Source of the DNA: Lutraria lutraria | Lineage: Eukaryota; Mollusca; Bivalvia; Venerida; Mactridae | Assembly: GCA_964023205.1 (NCBI GenBank) | Contig: OZ026839.1 | Coordinates: 16,708,386-16,772,385, forward strand | DNA length: 64,000 nucleotides | Direction of reading: 5' to 3' | Shown: piece after piece, positions 46,640 through 58,899 of the stretch | Layout of the letters: each line of letters starts with the position of its first letter | Position numbering within the stretch: the first letter of the stretch is position 1 | The notes under the pieces: generated by a model | Told to the model about the DNA's origin: nothing | Database searches by the model: none | What the model saw: only the letters and a program-made list of their open reading frames with translations | Made by a program: the position numbers and the translations under genes

Positions 46640-47460
46640 TAAACGCCAAATTTAGAACTTATTGAGGTTGTCCATGAGTTTTTGGATAGACCCTCGTATT
46701 TCTTGTTATGAAATATGTTCTGTTTATGGGCATAATGAAATGTCTTTTCGACAATTATTCATTGGTTTAAGAAATTTAAATGTTGGTCAGTTTAAACAGA
46801 AGATGCACCACATGGCCGTCGGTCGAAAACAACAAGTCTCCCAAGATGATAGTGTGAAAGAAATAGTTGCTACTGATGCAAGATACACCGCTAGACAAAT
46901 ACATCTAGTTAGCATGGTTAGCATATCACGAGGAGCAGCTCATACAATTCTCAAAAATAATTTGAAAATGAGAAAGATCTCTGCTAGATGGATTCCCTAT
47001 CTATTGGCAGATTAGCGGAAAAAGGCACGCGTGCAGTGCGCGAAAATATTGCATAAACAGTTTCTAAATTACAATGCACGGCCTTTCCAAAATATCGTCA
47101 CTGGTGACAAGACATGGATTCACTTTTTGAACCAAATCGAAAGATTCAGAACAAAATATGGGCAATAAATCCTGGTTAAAGACCATGCATTGTAAAGTGG
47201 ACCATACGTGTGTGTATTGTATAAGACTTCCTGGAGCAGGAAGATGGTTGTGCTCCATCACCCTTCGCATTCGTCCCACCTTTACCCCTGTGACTTCTTT
47301 TTGTTCCCAAGACTCAAAAAACACGGTGGCCAACCGGCTCGGATCTTTTGGATCAAATCAGCGTCCCCAGACTATTTTTGATCGAGCAAAGGACTTTTAA
47401 TGAATATCAAGTTAAAAGATTAGACAGGTGTGTTCAAAATGTTTGATACTTTACATGTTC
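46640..47460 (+). pseudogene. mariner transposase remnant, plus strand
   Basis: An open stretch of 117 codons (46662-47015) gives VSQDDSVKEIVATDARYTAR and MRKISARWIPYLLAD. In shifted frames this continues to AKILHKQF, TGDKTWIHF (first catalytic Asp motif) and PCDFFLFPRL near 47290 (second motif). Frameshifts and stops make it non-functional. It is head-to-head with the remnant at 45970-46465. The two belong to different mariner lineages, judging by sequence. Confidence 0.75.
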
Positions 47461-48115
47461 TACTTATCTTATTTTAACTATTTATGTGCGACGGAACAGC
47501 ACAAATGTATATTAACAAGAAAATAATGTTAAATCAACATCACAAAGAACAGAGTTTGCGCACAAATGTAATCAAATTGCACTTTCCCTCGCAAGATTGG
47601 GCGATACTGTCGAGTGAAGGAATAAAATGTCAATTTCTACAGTTTTCATGTTTTTCAATCGATATCGTTACTGAACTGAATAATTCGGTTCATTATTGTT
47701 AAAGAGAAAAATCATCAAACTTAGCAGCGAAGGACTTCTAGTGATCAATGAAACGGACTAGTTATGATCAGTTCCTTTGGATCGTTAAAAAATAATTTGA
47801 TATCTGAAAGACCCACGTTTGACTAAAACACATTGGTAATGCACTATACATATATGTTAGAGCAACAAACATGCATTAAATCTGAAAAATCGGTGTACTA
47901 TCTTAGTAATTTCAGGTAAATGTTGATGCACTTTCACTTGAGAAACTTCAGTCTTTTTCTTGATGTAAAGAATAAATTTACAAGAAATTGTTAATTATTT
48001 TTAATGTATGGAAAGAACAGACATGTTAAAGTTCCGAGGTACAGAAATTGTAAAATTCTTACGTGTTTTTCGCCTGCATCAGGATGTTTGTCCATTGTTT
48101 TTTAAGAAATTAATC

Positions 48116-48187
48116 AGTAAAAGTCCTTTGCTCGATCAAAAATAGTCTGGGGACGCTGATTTGATAAAAAAAGTTCGGACCGGTTAA
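48116..48187 (-). repeat. Inverted fragment of the plus-strand mariner
   Basis: This 72-bp stretch is the near-perfect reverse complement of about 47330-47402 (shared AAATCAGCGTCCCCAGACTA and GATCGAGCAAAGGACTTTTA segments). It is a truncated second insertion or a rearrangement product, 100 bp from a CRAL-TRIO exon. Confidence 0.75.
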
Positions 48188-48295
48188 CCACCGTTAAAAT
48201 ACCTTTCGAAATTTCGTCCAGCGCAAACACCTCGTTTCTGTGATATTCCAGTGCTTTAATAGTATACATAGAAAAGACTCTGAAAATACACTTAC

Positions 48296-48406
48296 CCTAT
48301 TTTGTATTTTTGGTTTTAAGAACAGTTTAATAACGTTGAATATTGCATCAAAGAAATGCGGTTCATTGTACATGTTTACAGTCTTGATTCTCATAGGAGT
48401 CGAATG
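48296..48406 (-). CDS. CRAL-TRIO lipid-transfer protein, internal exon
   Basis: The 37-codon exon is phase 0 at both ends, with acceptor TACATTTCAG and donor AGG then GTAAGT. It encodes HSTPMRIKTVNMYNEPHFFD and AIFNVIKLFLKPKIQ. This is the strongly conserved CRAL-TRIO stretch (PxRIKxxxxxNEPxxFxxxxxxxKPFLxxK) that lines the lipid pocket. K-L-F replaces the common K-P-F. Confidence 0.85.
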
Positions 48407-48615
48407 CTGAAATGTATTGATTCCAAACATTGTAAAACAACGTTTGCGTACAATTTAAACACTTGACAATATACAAGGCTGATTTAGTTATCGTTTTCAT
48501 ATTTTAGTGGGGTTTACCTATATAATATACTAGACATCAGTCCCAAGCTTTCATAAATCGATTTCTTTAAATGATTAACTTGAAAAATGAGTTTGATTTA
48601 ATGGCGAAAACAAAC

Positions 48616-48824
48616 CTGATAAAATTTGAACATCTGTTTTGCGCTTTCTACTGACCAGATTGTCGACAAAGTAGCAAATGAAACATTTGATAAATCTACG
48701 AAAACATTCACTCCATTAGTTTGAATATACTCATCTAGAATAAGCCAGTCACAGAACAATCCTATAGCTTTATAAATGTTATGTATTCCCCATCTCTTCT
48801 TGGCTACTTCTATGTCGATACATC
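48616..48824 (-). CDS. CRAL-TRIO lipid-transfer protein (alpha-tocopherol-transfer-protein-like), first visible domain exon; annotation of the whole gene
   Basis: Sixty-nine codons lie between an acceptor (ATATTTAAG) and a donor (CAG then GTTTGT), entering in phase 1 (two bases complete a codon). They encode RWGIHNIYKAIGLFCDWLIL and NGVNVFVDLSNVSF, the start of the CRAL-TRIO lipid-binding domain. The four exons 48616-48824, 48296-48406, 44109-44232 and 43608-43750 join cleanly to about 194 residues. Family members (TTPA, clavesin, CRALBP) are cytosolic carriers of tocopherol, retinoids or phosphoinositides; the ligand here cannot be read. The CRAL-TRIO-N helices (usually about 90 residues) should lie upstream on the minus strand. 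That region is tandem arrays and LINE debris, and I found no such exon, so the gene is incomplete in this window or damaged. Confidence 0.8.
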
Positions 48825-49164
48825 CTTAAATATACAGAACATAACTGTTGTATTTTACCTTTTCACACACTGACGATCAGTCCTATCATTACTCTGCATA
48901 TTTACAACTTCACATTTAGGGTGAGTTATTCTTAAGTATATTTTATTTAAATGTGTACAACAGTAAACTGAGAAGCACTGGTAATATAGATAATAATTAT
49001 ATAACATCCATGTTTATGATATAATAGTCATGATGATTTCATTCAGGTTACTACATGTCAGATCATTTATAATTCTTAAACAATGACAATGGAAATGATT
49101 GTTAAAGTTAAGATCTATGATAACATAATAAACTAGACATAGAACCGCTTGTTTATCGTTTTGG

Positions 49165-51456
49165 CCCTAAAACTACTGAAACTAGTAATAAACTATTGAA
49201 ACTAACAATCGTATTCTAACATTACTGAAACTAGCAGTCATATCCTAAAACTACTGAAACAAGCAATCATATTCTAACATTATTGAAACTATCGAGCGTA
49301 TTCTAACATTACTGAAACTAGCAATCATGTCCTAAAACTTCTAAAATTAGCAATCATACCCTATAACTACTGTAACTAGCACTCATATTCTAACTTTACT
49401 GAAACTAGCAATCATATTCCAACATTACTGAAACTAGCAATCGTATTCAAACATTACTGAAACTAGCAATCATGTCCTAAAACTTCTAAAACTAGCAATC
49501 ATACCCTATAACTACTGTAACTAGCACTCATATTCTAACTTTACTGAAACTAGCAATCATATTCCAACATTACTGAAACTAGCAATCGTATTCAAACATT
49601 ACTGAAACTAGCAATCATGTCCTAAAACTACTGAAATTAGCAATCATACCTTGAAAATACTGAAACTAGCAAGCATATCCTAAAAACTACTGAAATTAGC
49701 AATCATACCCGGAAAATACTGAAACTAGCAAGCATATCCTAAAAACTACTGAAATTAGCAATCATACCCGGAAAATACTGAAACTAGCAAGCATATCCTA
49801 AAAACTACTGAAATTAGCAATCATACCCGGAAAATACTGAAACTAGCAATCATATCCTAAAAACTACTGAAACTAGCAATCATATCCTAAAACTACTGAA
49901 ACTAGCAATCATGTCCTAAAACTACTGAAATTAGCAATCATACCCTGAAAATACTGAAACTAGCAATCATGTCCTAAAACTACTGAAATTAGCAATCATA
50001 CCCTGAAAATACTGAAACTAGCAATCATGTCCTAAAACTACTGAAATTAGCAATCATACCCTGAAAATACTGAAACTAGCAATCATGTCCTAAAACTACT
50101 GAAATTAGCAATCATACCCTGAAAATACTGAAACTAGCAATCATGTCCTAAAACTACTGAAATTAGCAATCATACCCGGAAAATACTGAAACTAGCAATC
50201 ATATCCTAAAACTACTGAAATTAGCAATCATACCCGGAAAATACTATCGAGCGTATTCTAACATTACTGAAACTAGCAATCATGTCCTAAAACTTCTAAA
50301 ATTAGCAATCATACCCTATAACTACTGTAACTAGCACTCATATTCTAACTTTACTGAAACTAGCAATCATATTCTAACATTACTGAAACTAGCAATCGTA
50401 TTCAAACATTACTGAAACTAGCAATCATGTCCTAAAACTACTGAAATTAGCAATCATACCTTGAAAATACTGAAACTAGCAAGCATATCCTAAAAACTAC
50501 TGAAATTAGCAATCATACCCGGAAAATACTGAAACTAGCAAGCATATCCTAAAAACTACTGAAATTAGCAATCATACCCGGAAAATACTGAAACTAGCAA
50601 GCATATCCTAAAAACTACTGAAATTAGCAATCATACCCGGAAAATACTGAAACTAGCAATCATATCCTAAAAACTACTGAAACTAGCAATCATATCCTAA
50701 AACTACTGAAACTAGCAATCATGTCCTAAAACTACTGAAATTAGCAATCATACCCTGAAAATACTGAAACTAGCAATCATGTCCTAAAACTACTGAAATT
50801 AGCAATCATACCCTGAAAATACTGAAACTAGCAATCATGTCCTAAAACTACTGAAATTAGCAATCATACCCTGAAAATACTGAAACTAGCAATCATGTCC
50901 TAAAACTACTGAAATTAGCAATCATACCCGGAAAATACTGAAACTAGCAATCATGTCCTAAAACTACTGAAATTAGCAATCATACCCGGAAAATACTGAA
51001 ACTAGCAATCATATCCTAAAACTACTGAAATTAGCAATCATACCCGGAAAATACTGAAACTAGCAATCATATCCTAAAACTACTGAAATTAGCAATCATA
51101 CCTTGAAAATACTGAAACTAGCAATCATATCCTAAAACTACTGAAATTAGCAATCATACCCGGAAAATACTGAAACTTGCAATCATATCCTAAAACTACT
51201 GAAACTAGCAATCATATCCTAAAACTACTGAAATTAGCAATCATACCCGGAAAATACTGAAACTAGCAATCATATCCTAAAACTACTGAAATTAGCAATC
51301 ATACTCGGAAAATACTGAAACTTGCAATCATATCCTAAAACTACTGAAATTAGCAATCATATCCGGAAAATACTGAAACTTGCAATCATATCATAAAATT
51401 GCTGAAACTTGAAATCATATCTTAAAGATTGCTGAAATTAGCAATCATATCCTAAA
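49165..51456. repeat. Tandem array, 28-29-bp units in a 57-bp dimer, about 2.3 kb
   Basis: The monomers follow CTGAAACTAGCAATCAT plus TCCTAAAACTA, and an alternating form with GAAATTAGCAATCAT plus ACCCTGAAAAT. In most of the array the two alternate as a 57-bp unit. A block including a CTATCGAGCGTATTCTAAC segment occurs at 49289 and again at 50246, so about 957 bp of the array has been duplicated. The edges are degenerate, the middle homogeneous. Confidence 0.9.
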
Positions 51457-51879
51457 TTTACTTTATATTACATTTAGGGATTCAAACTTAATGACAATAA
51501 TCGCAATAATAGCAAATGACAATGGCACCATAGTAAACTTAAATGCACCATGGGCTTCGCTTCAACTTTGCAAAGAGCATATGTGTTTATTCAATGATAA
51601 CAGACAAAATAACAAAAAATGAAAATTTATAAACAATTTGTCATGAAACTACTAGTAACTAGATTAGGTTGTAATTAATGACAAACAACCTAAAATCAAA
51701 GACTGGAATAGGTTAGGTTTTAAAATCTATACGATAAATGCTAATTAATGTTTTAGAAGTTAGTTAATGAGTCCTGGCTTAATGAAAAAAAATTTGATTC
51801 GGAACTTTCTGTCAACAACTACAACATCATTAGAAGAGATAGACATGTCGAGTTGTTTGTTTATCCGTCCGTTGCTGTT

Positions 51880-53400
51880 ATAGTCTAAATCTAAACATAT
51901 TTTAGTTTAAGTTGTTTATAGACCTGCTAAACAACATGACCTTTATCATGTCTTAGAAAACATTTTAGTGCATTTGAAACTTTATATTAGGTGATTATAA
52001 TACTGATGTTTCTAGTAGTAATTCTTATCATTTCTTAAGTCTCTAATGAACATGTTTGATTTAAGCAGTTGATTAAAGATTTTACTCGCTTATGTAACAC
52101 ATCATCTTATATCATTGATCTTGTTTTAATTTCTGGTGTTAGTAAACTTGTTCAATCAGATGTTGTAAACACTACTTTTAGTGACCATTTTACGACTTAC
52201 TGTACTGGAAAAGTGTCTAAAGAAGTCATGAGCAAACATAATACTGTTAACGTCGGGTCTATAACTATATAACAAAACAAAGATGGTTTTCAAAATTCTC
52301 TGTTACATACTGACTAGAGTTCTGTTTTGTTATGTGACAATGCTTTAAAACTATATTTTGATCAGTTCTTGCATGTATTGCTCCCTTTAAAACTATAAGA
52401 ACAAAACAACGTTCTGGACCGTGGATTGACTCTGAAGGATTATTTTCTATCCAAGAAAGAAATGATACTTACAGAAATAATAAAACTGATTCAAATTATG
52501 AAAATTTAAAAAAAGTTATAGAAAAAAAGCTCAGTATACCATACAAAAAGCTCAGTATACCATACAAAAAGCTCAGTATACCATACAAAAAGCTCAGTAT
52601 ACCATACAAAAAGCCAAACAGGACTATTTTAGAAACTCTTGTGAGGATAATAAAAAACTGATTTCTAAAACTTTATGGAAGAGTCTAAAATCCTTGAGAA
52701 TGCCATCTGAAAAAGGTCTATCTTCAGGTAAACAGAGCATTAGACAATGATTTATGTTTTGATAAAATGAATGTTGCGGAAAAAATTAATAAATTGCATC
52801 TACACTTGTGTCTAAATTACCGGAACAATTGTTTAAAGGTAAAGTTTTATTTCTTGAAATGTGTATTTATTGTTGATGGAGCTTCAAATATTGTTTGTCC
52901 ATTAACTCATGTTATCAATTTGTCCTTAATTCAAGGCATTATTCCAAACGACATTTAGTCTGCTAGAGTTATTCCACTTCATAAGAAAAATGACAAAATT
53001 AAAGTTGAAAACTAGCGCCGAGTCTCTATTTTAGGAGTTATTTCCAAAATATTGGAAAGGGTTGTATATGATCAGGTAGAACTTTATCTCAAGGAAAATA
53101 ATCTACTTTATGATTTCCAGTCAGGCTTTAGAACAGGGTTTTCTACTGATACTTGATTGATTCATCTGTCTGATTACATTAGACTATGATTCCAAATCGA
53201 CAAGGAAGGGAACTTAGTCGGCATGGTTTTACTTGACCCCCAAAAGGCATTCGATACGGTAAATCATTCTATCTCTATGATGATGAAACTTGAAGCTTTA
53301 GGTCTTGCAAATGATATATTATTCACTGGTTTAAATCTCATAATCTGCATAAACGCCCGAAAAATAAGAAACAATCCTTAAATAAGCAAACGGAGTTCTC
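51880..53400 (+). pseudogene. Degenerate non-LTR retrotransposon (endonuclease end and RT start)
   Basis: Plus-strand frames give QLIKDFTRLCNTSSYIIDLV with SDHF (the last endonuclease motifs), a linker, ARVIPLHKK-like and RVSILGVISKILERV-like pieces, FQSGFRTGFSTDT, and PQKAFDTVNHSI (RT motif A region). Stops and frameshifts are many. It ends at the 24-bp array, and a CPVKQGVYGDVSYML piece at about 57490-57540 on the far side may be its continuation (RT motif near VxQG), which is tentative. Confidence 0.65.
52524..52612 (+). repeat. Four tandem 21-bp units inside the LINE
   Basis: Four identical copies (each AAAAAGCTCAG then TATACCATAC) run from 52524 to 52607, plus the start of a fifth. Being a multiple of three, they do not shift the frame. 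Confidence 0.9.
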
Positions 53401-53450
53401 CAAATGTTTTTCTTGGAAACTGAGTAAGAATCAGAACTCCTGAATAGAAT

Positions 53451-56400
53451 GATATATGTATATGATTGAACAGTTTCTGTGATATATGATTGAACAGTTT
53501 CTGTGATATATGATTGAGCAATTTCTGTGATATATGATTGAACAGTTTCTGTGATATATGATTGAACAATTTCTGTGATATATGATTGAACAGTTTCTGT
53601 GATATATGATTGAACAGTTTCTGTGATATATGATTGAACAATTTCTGTGATATATGATTGAACAGTTTCTGTGATATATGATTGAACAGTTCCTGTGATA
53701 TATGATTGAACAGTTTCTGTGATATATGAACAGTTCCTGTGATATATGATTGAACAGTTCCTGTGATATATGATTGAACAATTTCTGTGATATATGATTG
53801 AACAGTTTCTGTGATATATGATTGAACAGTTCCTGTGATATATGATTGAGCAATTTCTGTGATATATGATTGAACAGTTTCTGTGATATATGATTGAACA
53901 ATTTCTGTGATATATGATTGAACAATTTCTGTGATATATGATTGAACAATTTCTGTGATATATGATTGAACAGTTTCTGTGATATATGATTGAGCAATTT
54001 CTGTGATATATGATTGAACAGTTTCTGTGATATATGATTGAACAATTTCTGTGATATATGATTGAACAGTTTCTGTGATATATGATTGAACAGTTCCTGT
54101 GATATATGATTGAACAATTTCTGTGATATATGAACAGTTCCTGTGATATATGATTGAACAGTTCCTGTGATATATGATTGAACAGTTCCTGTGATATATG
54201 ATTGAACAGTTTCTGTGATATATGATTGAACAGTTTCTGTGATATATGATTGAGCAGTTCCTGTGATATATGATTGAGCAGTTCCTGTGATATATGATTG
54301 AACAGTTCCTGTGATATATGATTGAACAGTTTCTGTGATATATGATTGAACAGTTCCTGTGATATATGAGTGAACAGTTCCTGTGATATATGATTGAACA
54401 GTTTCTGTGATATATGATTGAACAATTTCTGTGATATATGATTGAGCAGTTCCTGTGATATATGATTGAACAGTTTCTGTGATATATGATTGAACAGTTT
54501 CTGTGATATATGATTCAACAGTTTCTGTGATATATGATTGAACAGTTTCTGTGATATATGATTGAACAATTTCTGTGATATATGATTGAACAGTTTCTGT
54601 GATATATGATTGAACAATTTCTGTGATATATGATTGAACAATTTCTGTGATATATGATTGAACAATTTCTGTGATATATGATTGAACAATTTCTGTGATA
54701 TATGATTGAACAGTTTCTGTGATATATGATTGAACAATTTCTGTGATATATGATTGAACAATTTCTGTGATATATGATTGAACAATTTCTGTGATATATG
54801 ATTGAACAGTTTCTGTGATATATGATTGAGCAATTTCTGTGATATATGATTGAACAGTTTCTGTGATATATGATTGAACAATTTCTGTGATATATGATTG
54901 AACAGTTTCTGTGATATATGATTGAACAGTTCCTGTGATATATGATTGAACAATTTCTGTGATATATGAACAGTTCCTGTGATATATGATTGAACAGTTC
55001 CTGTGATATATGATTGAACAGTTCCTGTGATATATGATTGAACAGTTTCTGTGATATATGATTGAACAGTTTCTGTGATATATGATTGAGCAGTTCCTGT
55101 GATATATGATTGAGCAGTTCCTGTGATATATGATTGAACAGTTCCTGTGATATATGATTGAACAGTTTCTGTGATATATGATTGAACAGTTTCTGCGATA
55201 TATGATTGAACAGTTTCTGTGATATATGATTGAACAGTTCCTGTGATATATGATTGAACAATTTCTGTGATATATGATTGAACAGTTCCTGTGATATATG
55301 ATTGAACAGTTCCTGTGATATATGATTGAACAGTTTCTGCGATATATGATTGAACAGTTTCTGCGATATATGATTGAACAGTTTCTGTGATATATGATTG
55401 AACAGTTTCTGTGATATATGATTGAACAGTTTCTGCGATATATGATTGAACAGTTTCTGTGATATATGATTGAACAGTTTCTGTGATATATGATTGAACA
55501 GTTTCTGTGATATATGATTGAACAGTTTCTGTGATATATGATTGAACAGTTTCTGTGATATATGATTGAACAGTTTCTGTGATATATGATTGAACAGTTT
55601 CTGTGATATATGATTGAACAGTTCCTGTGATATATGATTGAACAGTTCCTGTGATATATGATTGAACAGTTTCTGTGATATATGATTGAACAGTTTCTGT
55701 GATATATGATTGAGCAGTTCCTGTGATATATGATTGAGCAGTTCCTGTGATATATGATTGAACAGTTTCTGTGATATATGATTGAACAGTTTCTGTGATA
55801 TATGATTGAACAATTTCTGTGATATATGATTGAACAGTTTCTGTGATATATGATTGAACAATTTCTGTGATATATGATTGAACAATTTCTGTGATATATG
55901 ATTGAACAATTTCTGTGATATATGATTGAACAATTTCTGTGATATATGATTGAACAGTTTCTGTGATATATGATTGAACAATTTCTGTGATATATGATTG
56001 AACAATTTCTGTGATATATGATTGAACAATTTCTGTGATATATGATTGAACAATTTCTGTGATATATGATTGAACAGTTTCTGTGATATATGATTGAACA
56101 ATTTCTGTGATATATGATTGAACAATTTCTGTGATATATGTTTGAACAATTTCTGTGATATATGATTGAACAGTTTCTGTGATATATGATTGAACAGTTC
56201 CTGTGATATACGATTGAACAATTTCTGTGATATATGATTGAACAGTTTCTGTGATATATGTTTGAACAATTTCTGTGATATATGATTGAACAGTTCCTGT
56301 GATATATGATTGAACAATTTCTGTGATATATGATTGAACAGTTCCTGTGATATATGATTGAACAATTTCTGTGATATATGATTGAACAATTTCTGTGATA

Positions 56401-57476
56401 TATGATTGAACAGTTCCTGTGATATATGATTGAACAATTTCTGTGATATATGATTGAACAATTTCTGTGATATATGATTGAACAATTTCTGTGATATATG
56501 ATTGAACAATTTCTGTGATATATGATTGAACAATTTCTGTGATATATGATTGAACAATTTCTGTGATATATGATTGAACAGTTCCTGTGATATATGATTG
56601 AACAATTTCTGTGATATATGATTGAACAATTTCTGTGATATATGATTGAACAGTTCCTGTGATATATGATTGAACAATTTCTGTGATATATGATTGAACA
56701 ATTTCTGTGATATATGATTGAACAATTTCTGTGATATATGTTTGAACAATTTCTGTGATATATGATTGAACAGTTTCTGTGATATATGATTGAACAGTTC
56801 CTGTGATATATGATTGAACAATTCCTGTGATATATGATTGAACAATTTCTGTGATATATGTTTGAACAATTTCTGTGATATATGATTGAACAGTTTCTGT
56901 GATATATGATTGAACAATTTCTGTGATATATGATTGAACAGTTTCTGTGATATATGATTGAACAGTTTCTGTGATATATGATTGAACAATTTCTGTGATA
57001 TATGATTGAACAGTTTCTGTGATATATGATTGAACAGTTTCTGTGATATATGATTGAACAGTTTCTGTGATATATGATTGAACAATTTCTGTGATATATG
57101 ATTGAACAGTTTCTGTGATATATGATTGAACAGTTTCTGTGATATATGATTGAGCAATTTCTGTGATATATGATTGAACAGTTCCTGTGATATATGATTG
57201 AACAGTTTCTGTGATATATGATTGAGCAATTTCTGTGATATATGATTGAACAGTTCCTGTGATATATGATTGAACAGTTTCTGTGATATATGATTGAACA
57301 GTTCCTGTGATATATGATTGAACAATTTCTGTGATATATGATTGAACAGTTTCTGTGATATATGATTGAACAGTTTCTGTGATATATGATTGAACAATTT
57401 CTGTGATATATGATTGAACAGTTCCTGTGATATATGATTGAACAATTTCTGTGATATATGATTGAACAGTTTCTGT
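53451..57476. repeat. 24-bp minisatellite array, about 4.0 kb and about 167 units
   Basis: The unit is TGATATATGATTGAACAGTT plus TCTG, with common variants at three positions (CAGTT/CAATT, TTTCTG/TTCCTG, GAACA/GAGCA). Three 20-bp short units (near 53727, 54131 and 54967) break the register. Because 24 is divisible by three and the unit has no stop in any minus-strand frame, all three minus frames are open over long distances. This produces spurious open frames of 976 and 540 codons with peptides such as FNHISQKL. The block around the second and third short units is duplicated at a distance of 836 bp. Confidence 0.95.
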
Positions 57477-57784
57477 CAGAATAATGTGTCCTGTTAAACA
57501 GGGTGTTTATGGCGATGTGTCTTATATGCTTAACTTAATTGATGCATTCAAATTATTTGGTAGCTCACCAATTTCTTGAAATTGCCCTTTCCCAATCACA
57601 GATTTGACTCTCTATGTTTACTCTAGATTTAATAAATTGATTTGGGGTCTTATTTATTACAAATACATTATGTAGATATGATTTTGTTCCATAAGCACTT
57701 TACACGAGTACTTGATGTGATTACTGAGTTAATATATCAAAGTAAAGTTGGAAACTACTACATTTTTATTTGACAAATATTTAA

Positions 57785-58318
57785 AGGGGCATGCCCTGGA
57801 ACTGCTGTAACTTGGATGACATACACCAAAAATGCGTTTATCACTTGTAAAATCAATTATTACCGAAAAGCCAAAGAAGAATGTGTGATCAAAAATGACC
57901 ATATAACGCGCGCTCCGGTATTTGTATGTCGGTTTGAATAAAAGGCTGTCAGCCTTTTATTGATGACAACGATATTTCCGATTCCTCTGAGAATTTAACT
58001 GAGCGTGCGCGCTGCCTTTCAAGCAGCAAAACAATGATATTTACCAATAATTATTGATCGACAGATAAGCTTTATATGTTGCAAAAATGAACATAACATG
58101 AGCAATACTTACCATTTCACAGGGTCGAATTGTGAAAATAACAAATATTTTCTGAGGCCGAAATTGGCAGTTCCGGTAAATCTTGAAATGTGTACTTTGT
58201 GTAAACTAAGCGGGATATTTCGTAAATATTTTACAGGGCTTTCATTAATTGATTTAGGCTTTAAAATGATACCAATTTGATTGCTATAGGAGACGCTTCA
58301 GTTCCAGCGCATGTCCCT
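57785..58318. mobile_element. TTAA-flanked MITE, 534 bp
   Basis: TTAA lies at 57781-57784 and 58319-58322. The ends AGGGGCATGCCCTGGAACTG and (reverse) AGGGACATGCGCTGGAACTG match at 18 of 20 positions. Beyond 20 bp the two halves are unrelated. It has no transposase. It fits non-autonomous piggyBac-type elements. It lies between the candidate first exon and the CRAL-TRIO domain exons. Confidence 0.7.
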
Positions 58319-58535
58319 TTAAACGTATTTTTCATGATTATTTTAGTGCAAACCATACATTTAAGCATTAAGGATCTCTTGCAAAGAGCTTATGGAACAA
58401 AGTCATACAAATATAACACATTTTTATCAAATAAGAGCCAACTCTTCGTTGTTCTAAATTATTTCAGGATAATTCAAACATAAAAGCTTGTTACAAGTAA
58501 AATCTTGAAAAGTGGCAGTTAAAACATATACATAC

Positions 58536-58574
58536 CAGGTCTTTCAAATAATGTTCTTCGTCCTCTGCTGTCAT
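58536..58574 (-). CDS. Candidate first coding exon (CRAL-TRIO gene or a secreted protein)
   Basis: A minus-strand frame ends at a consensus donor (CTG then GTATGT) below 58536 and encodes MTAEDEEHYLKDL from ATG 58574. Acidic starts of the (E/H)YLxxL type precede the N-terminal helices of many invertebrate CRAL-TRIO proteins, and a TTCTTTTCAG acceptor lies above. The same frame is open back to an ATG at 58622, which adds MKTMLFFSVILFVASR and would make a typical signal peptide, pointing instead to a secreted protein. The exon ends in phase 0 and cannot join 48616-48824 directly (that would hit a stop), so at least one exon is missing between. It could belong to another gene. Confidence 0.35.
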
Positions 58575-58899
58575 ACGACTTGCTACAAACAAGATAACTG
58601 AAAAGAACAACATAGTTTTCATTCGGTTCTGCTTAAGGTAGCTTGACTGGCTGGCTGTTTAGTCATATCAAGTTTCACCAATCTATAGATTTAAAAACTA
58701 AATAATATTTTTATACATAAAGAAACCCACTGTTAAAAGTTGATTGCATGTGATTTGAAATAAATATTATAATTGGTTTGTCTTCTATTAAACCAATATC
58801 GCACGTAATTTACTTTTTTTTAACAACGATAACTACTCATTAATGATTATATAGGATTATATTACAACAATTAAGGTATTAGGTGTATAATGCATTACC

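Noticed and set aside
46662..47015. 117-codon frame as an intact transposase
   Set aside because: It covers only the N-terminal part and ends at a stop. The catalytic motifs follow in other frames.
49165..51456. CRISPR-like array
   Set aside because: There are regular short repeats, but no unique spacers between them: the units are contiguous tandem monomers in a eukaryotic intron or intergenic region.
53331..54953. Open frames of 540 and 228 codons on the minus strand over the same array
   Set aside because: They have the same cause. The ends run into LINE debris or the array edge, with no start context and no splice sites.
54515..57445. Open frame of 976 codons on the minus strand (FNHISQKL repeats)
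   Set aside because: It is the 24-bp minisatellite read in one of three equally open frames. It has no unique sequence, and a 20-bp unit switches it to another frame without a stop. It is an array artefact.
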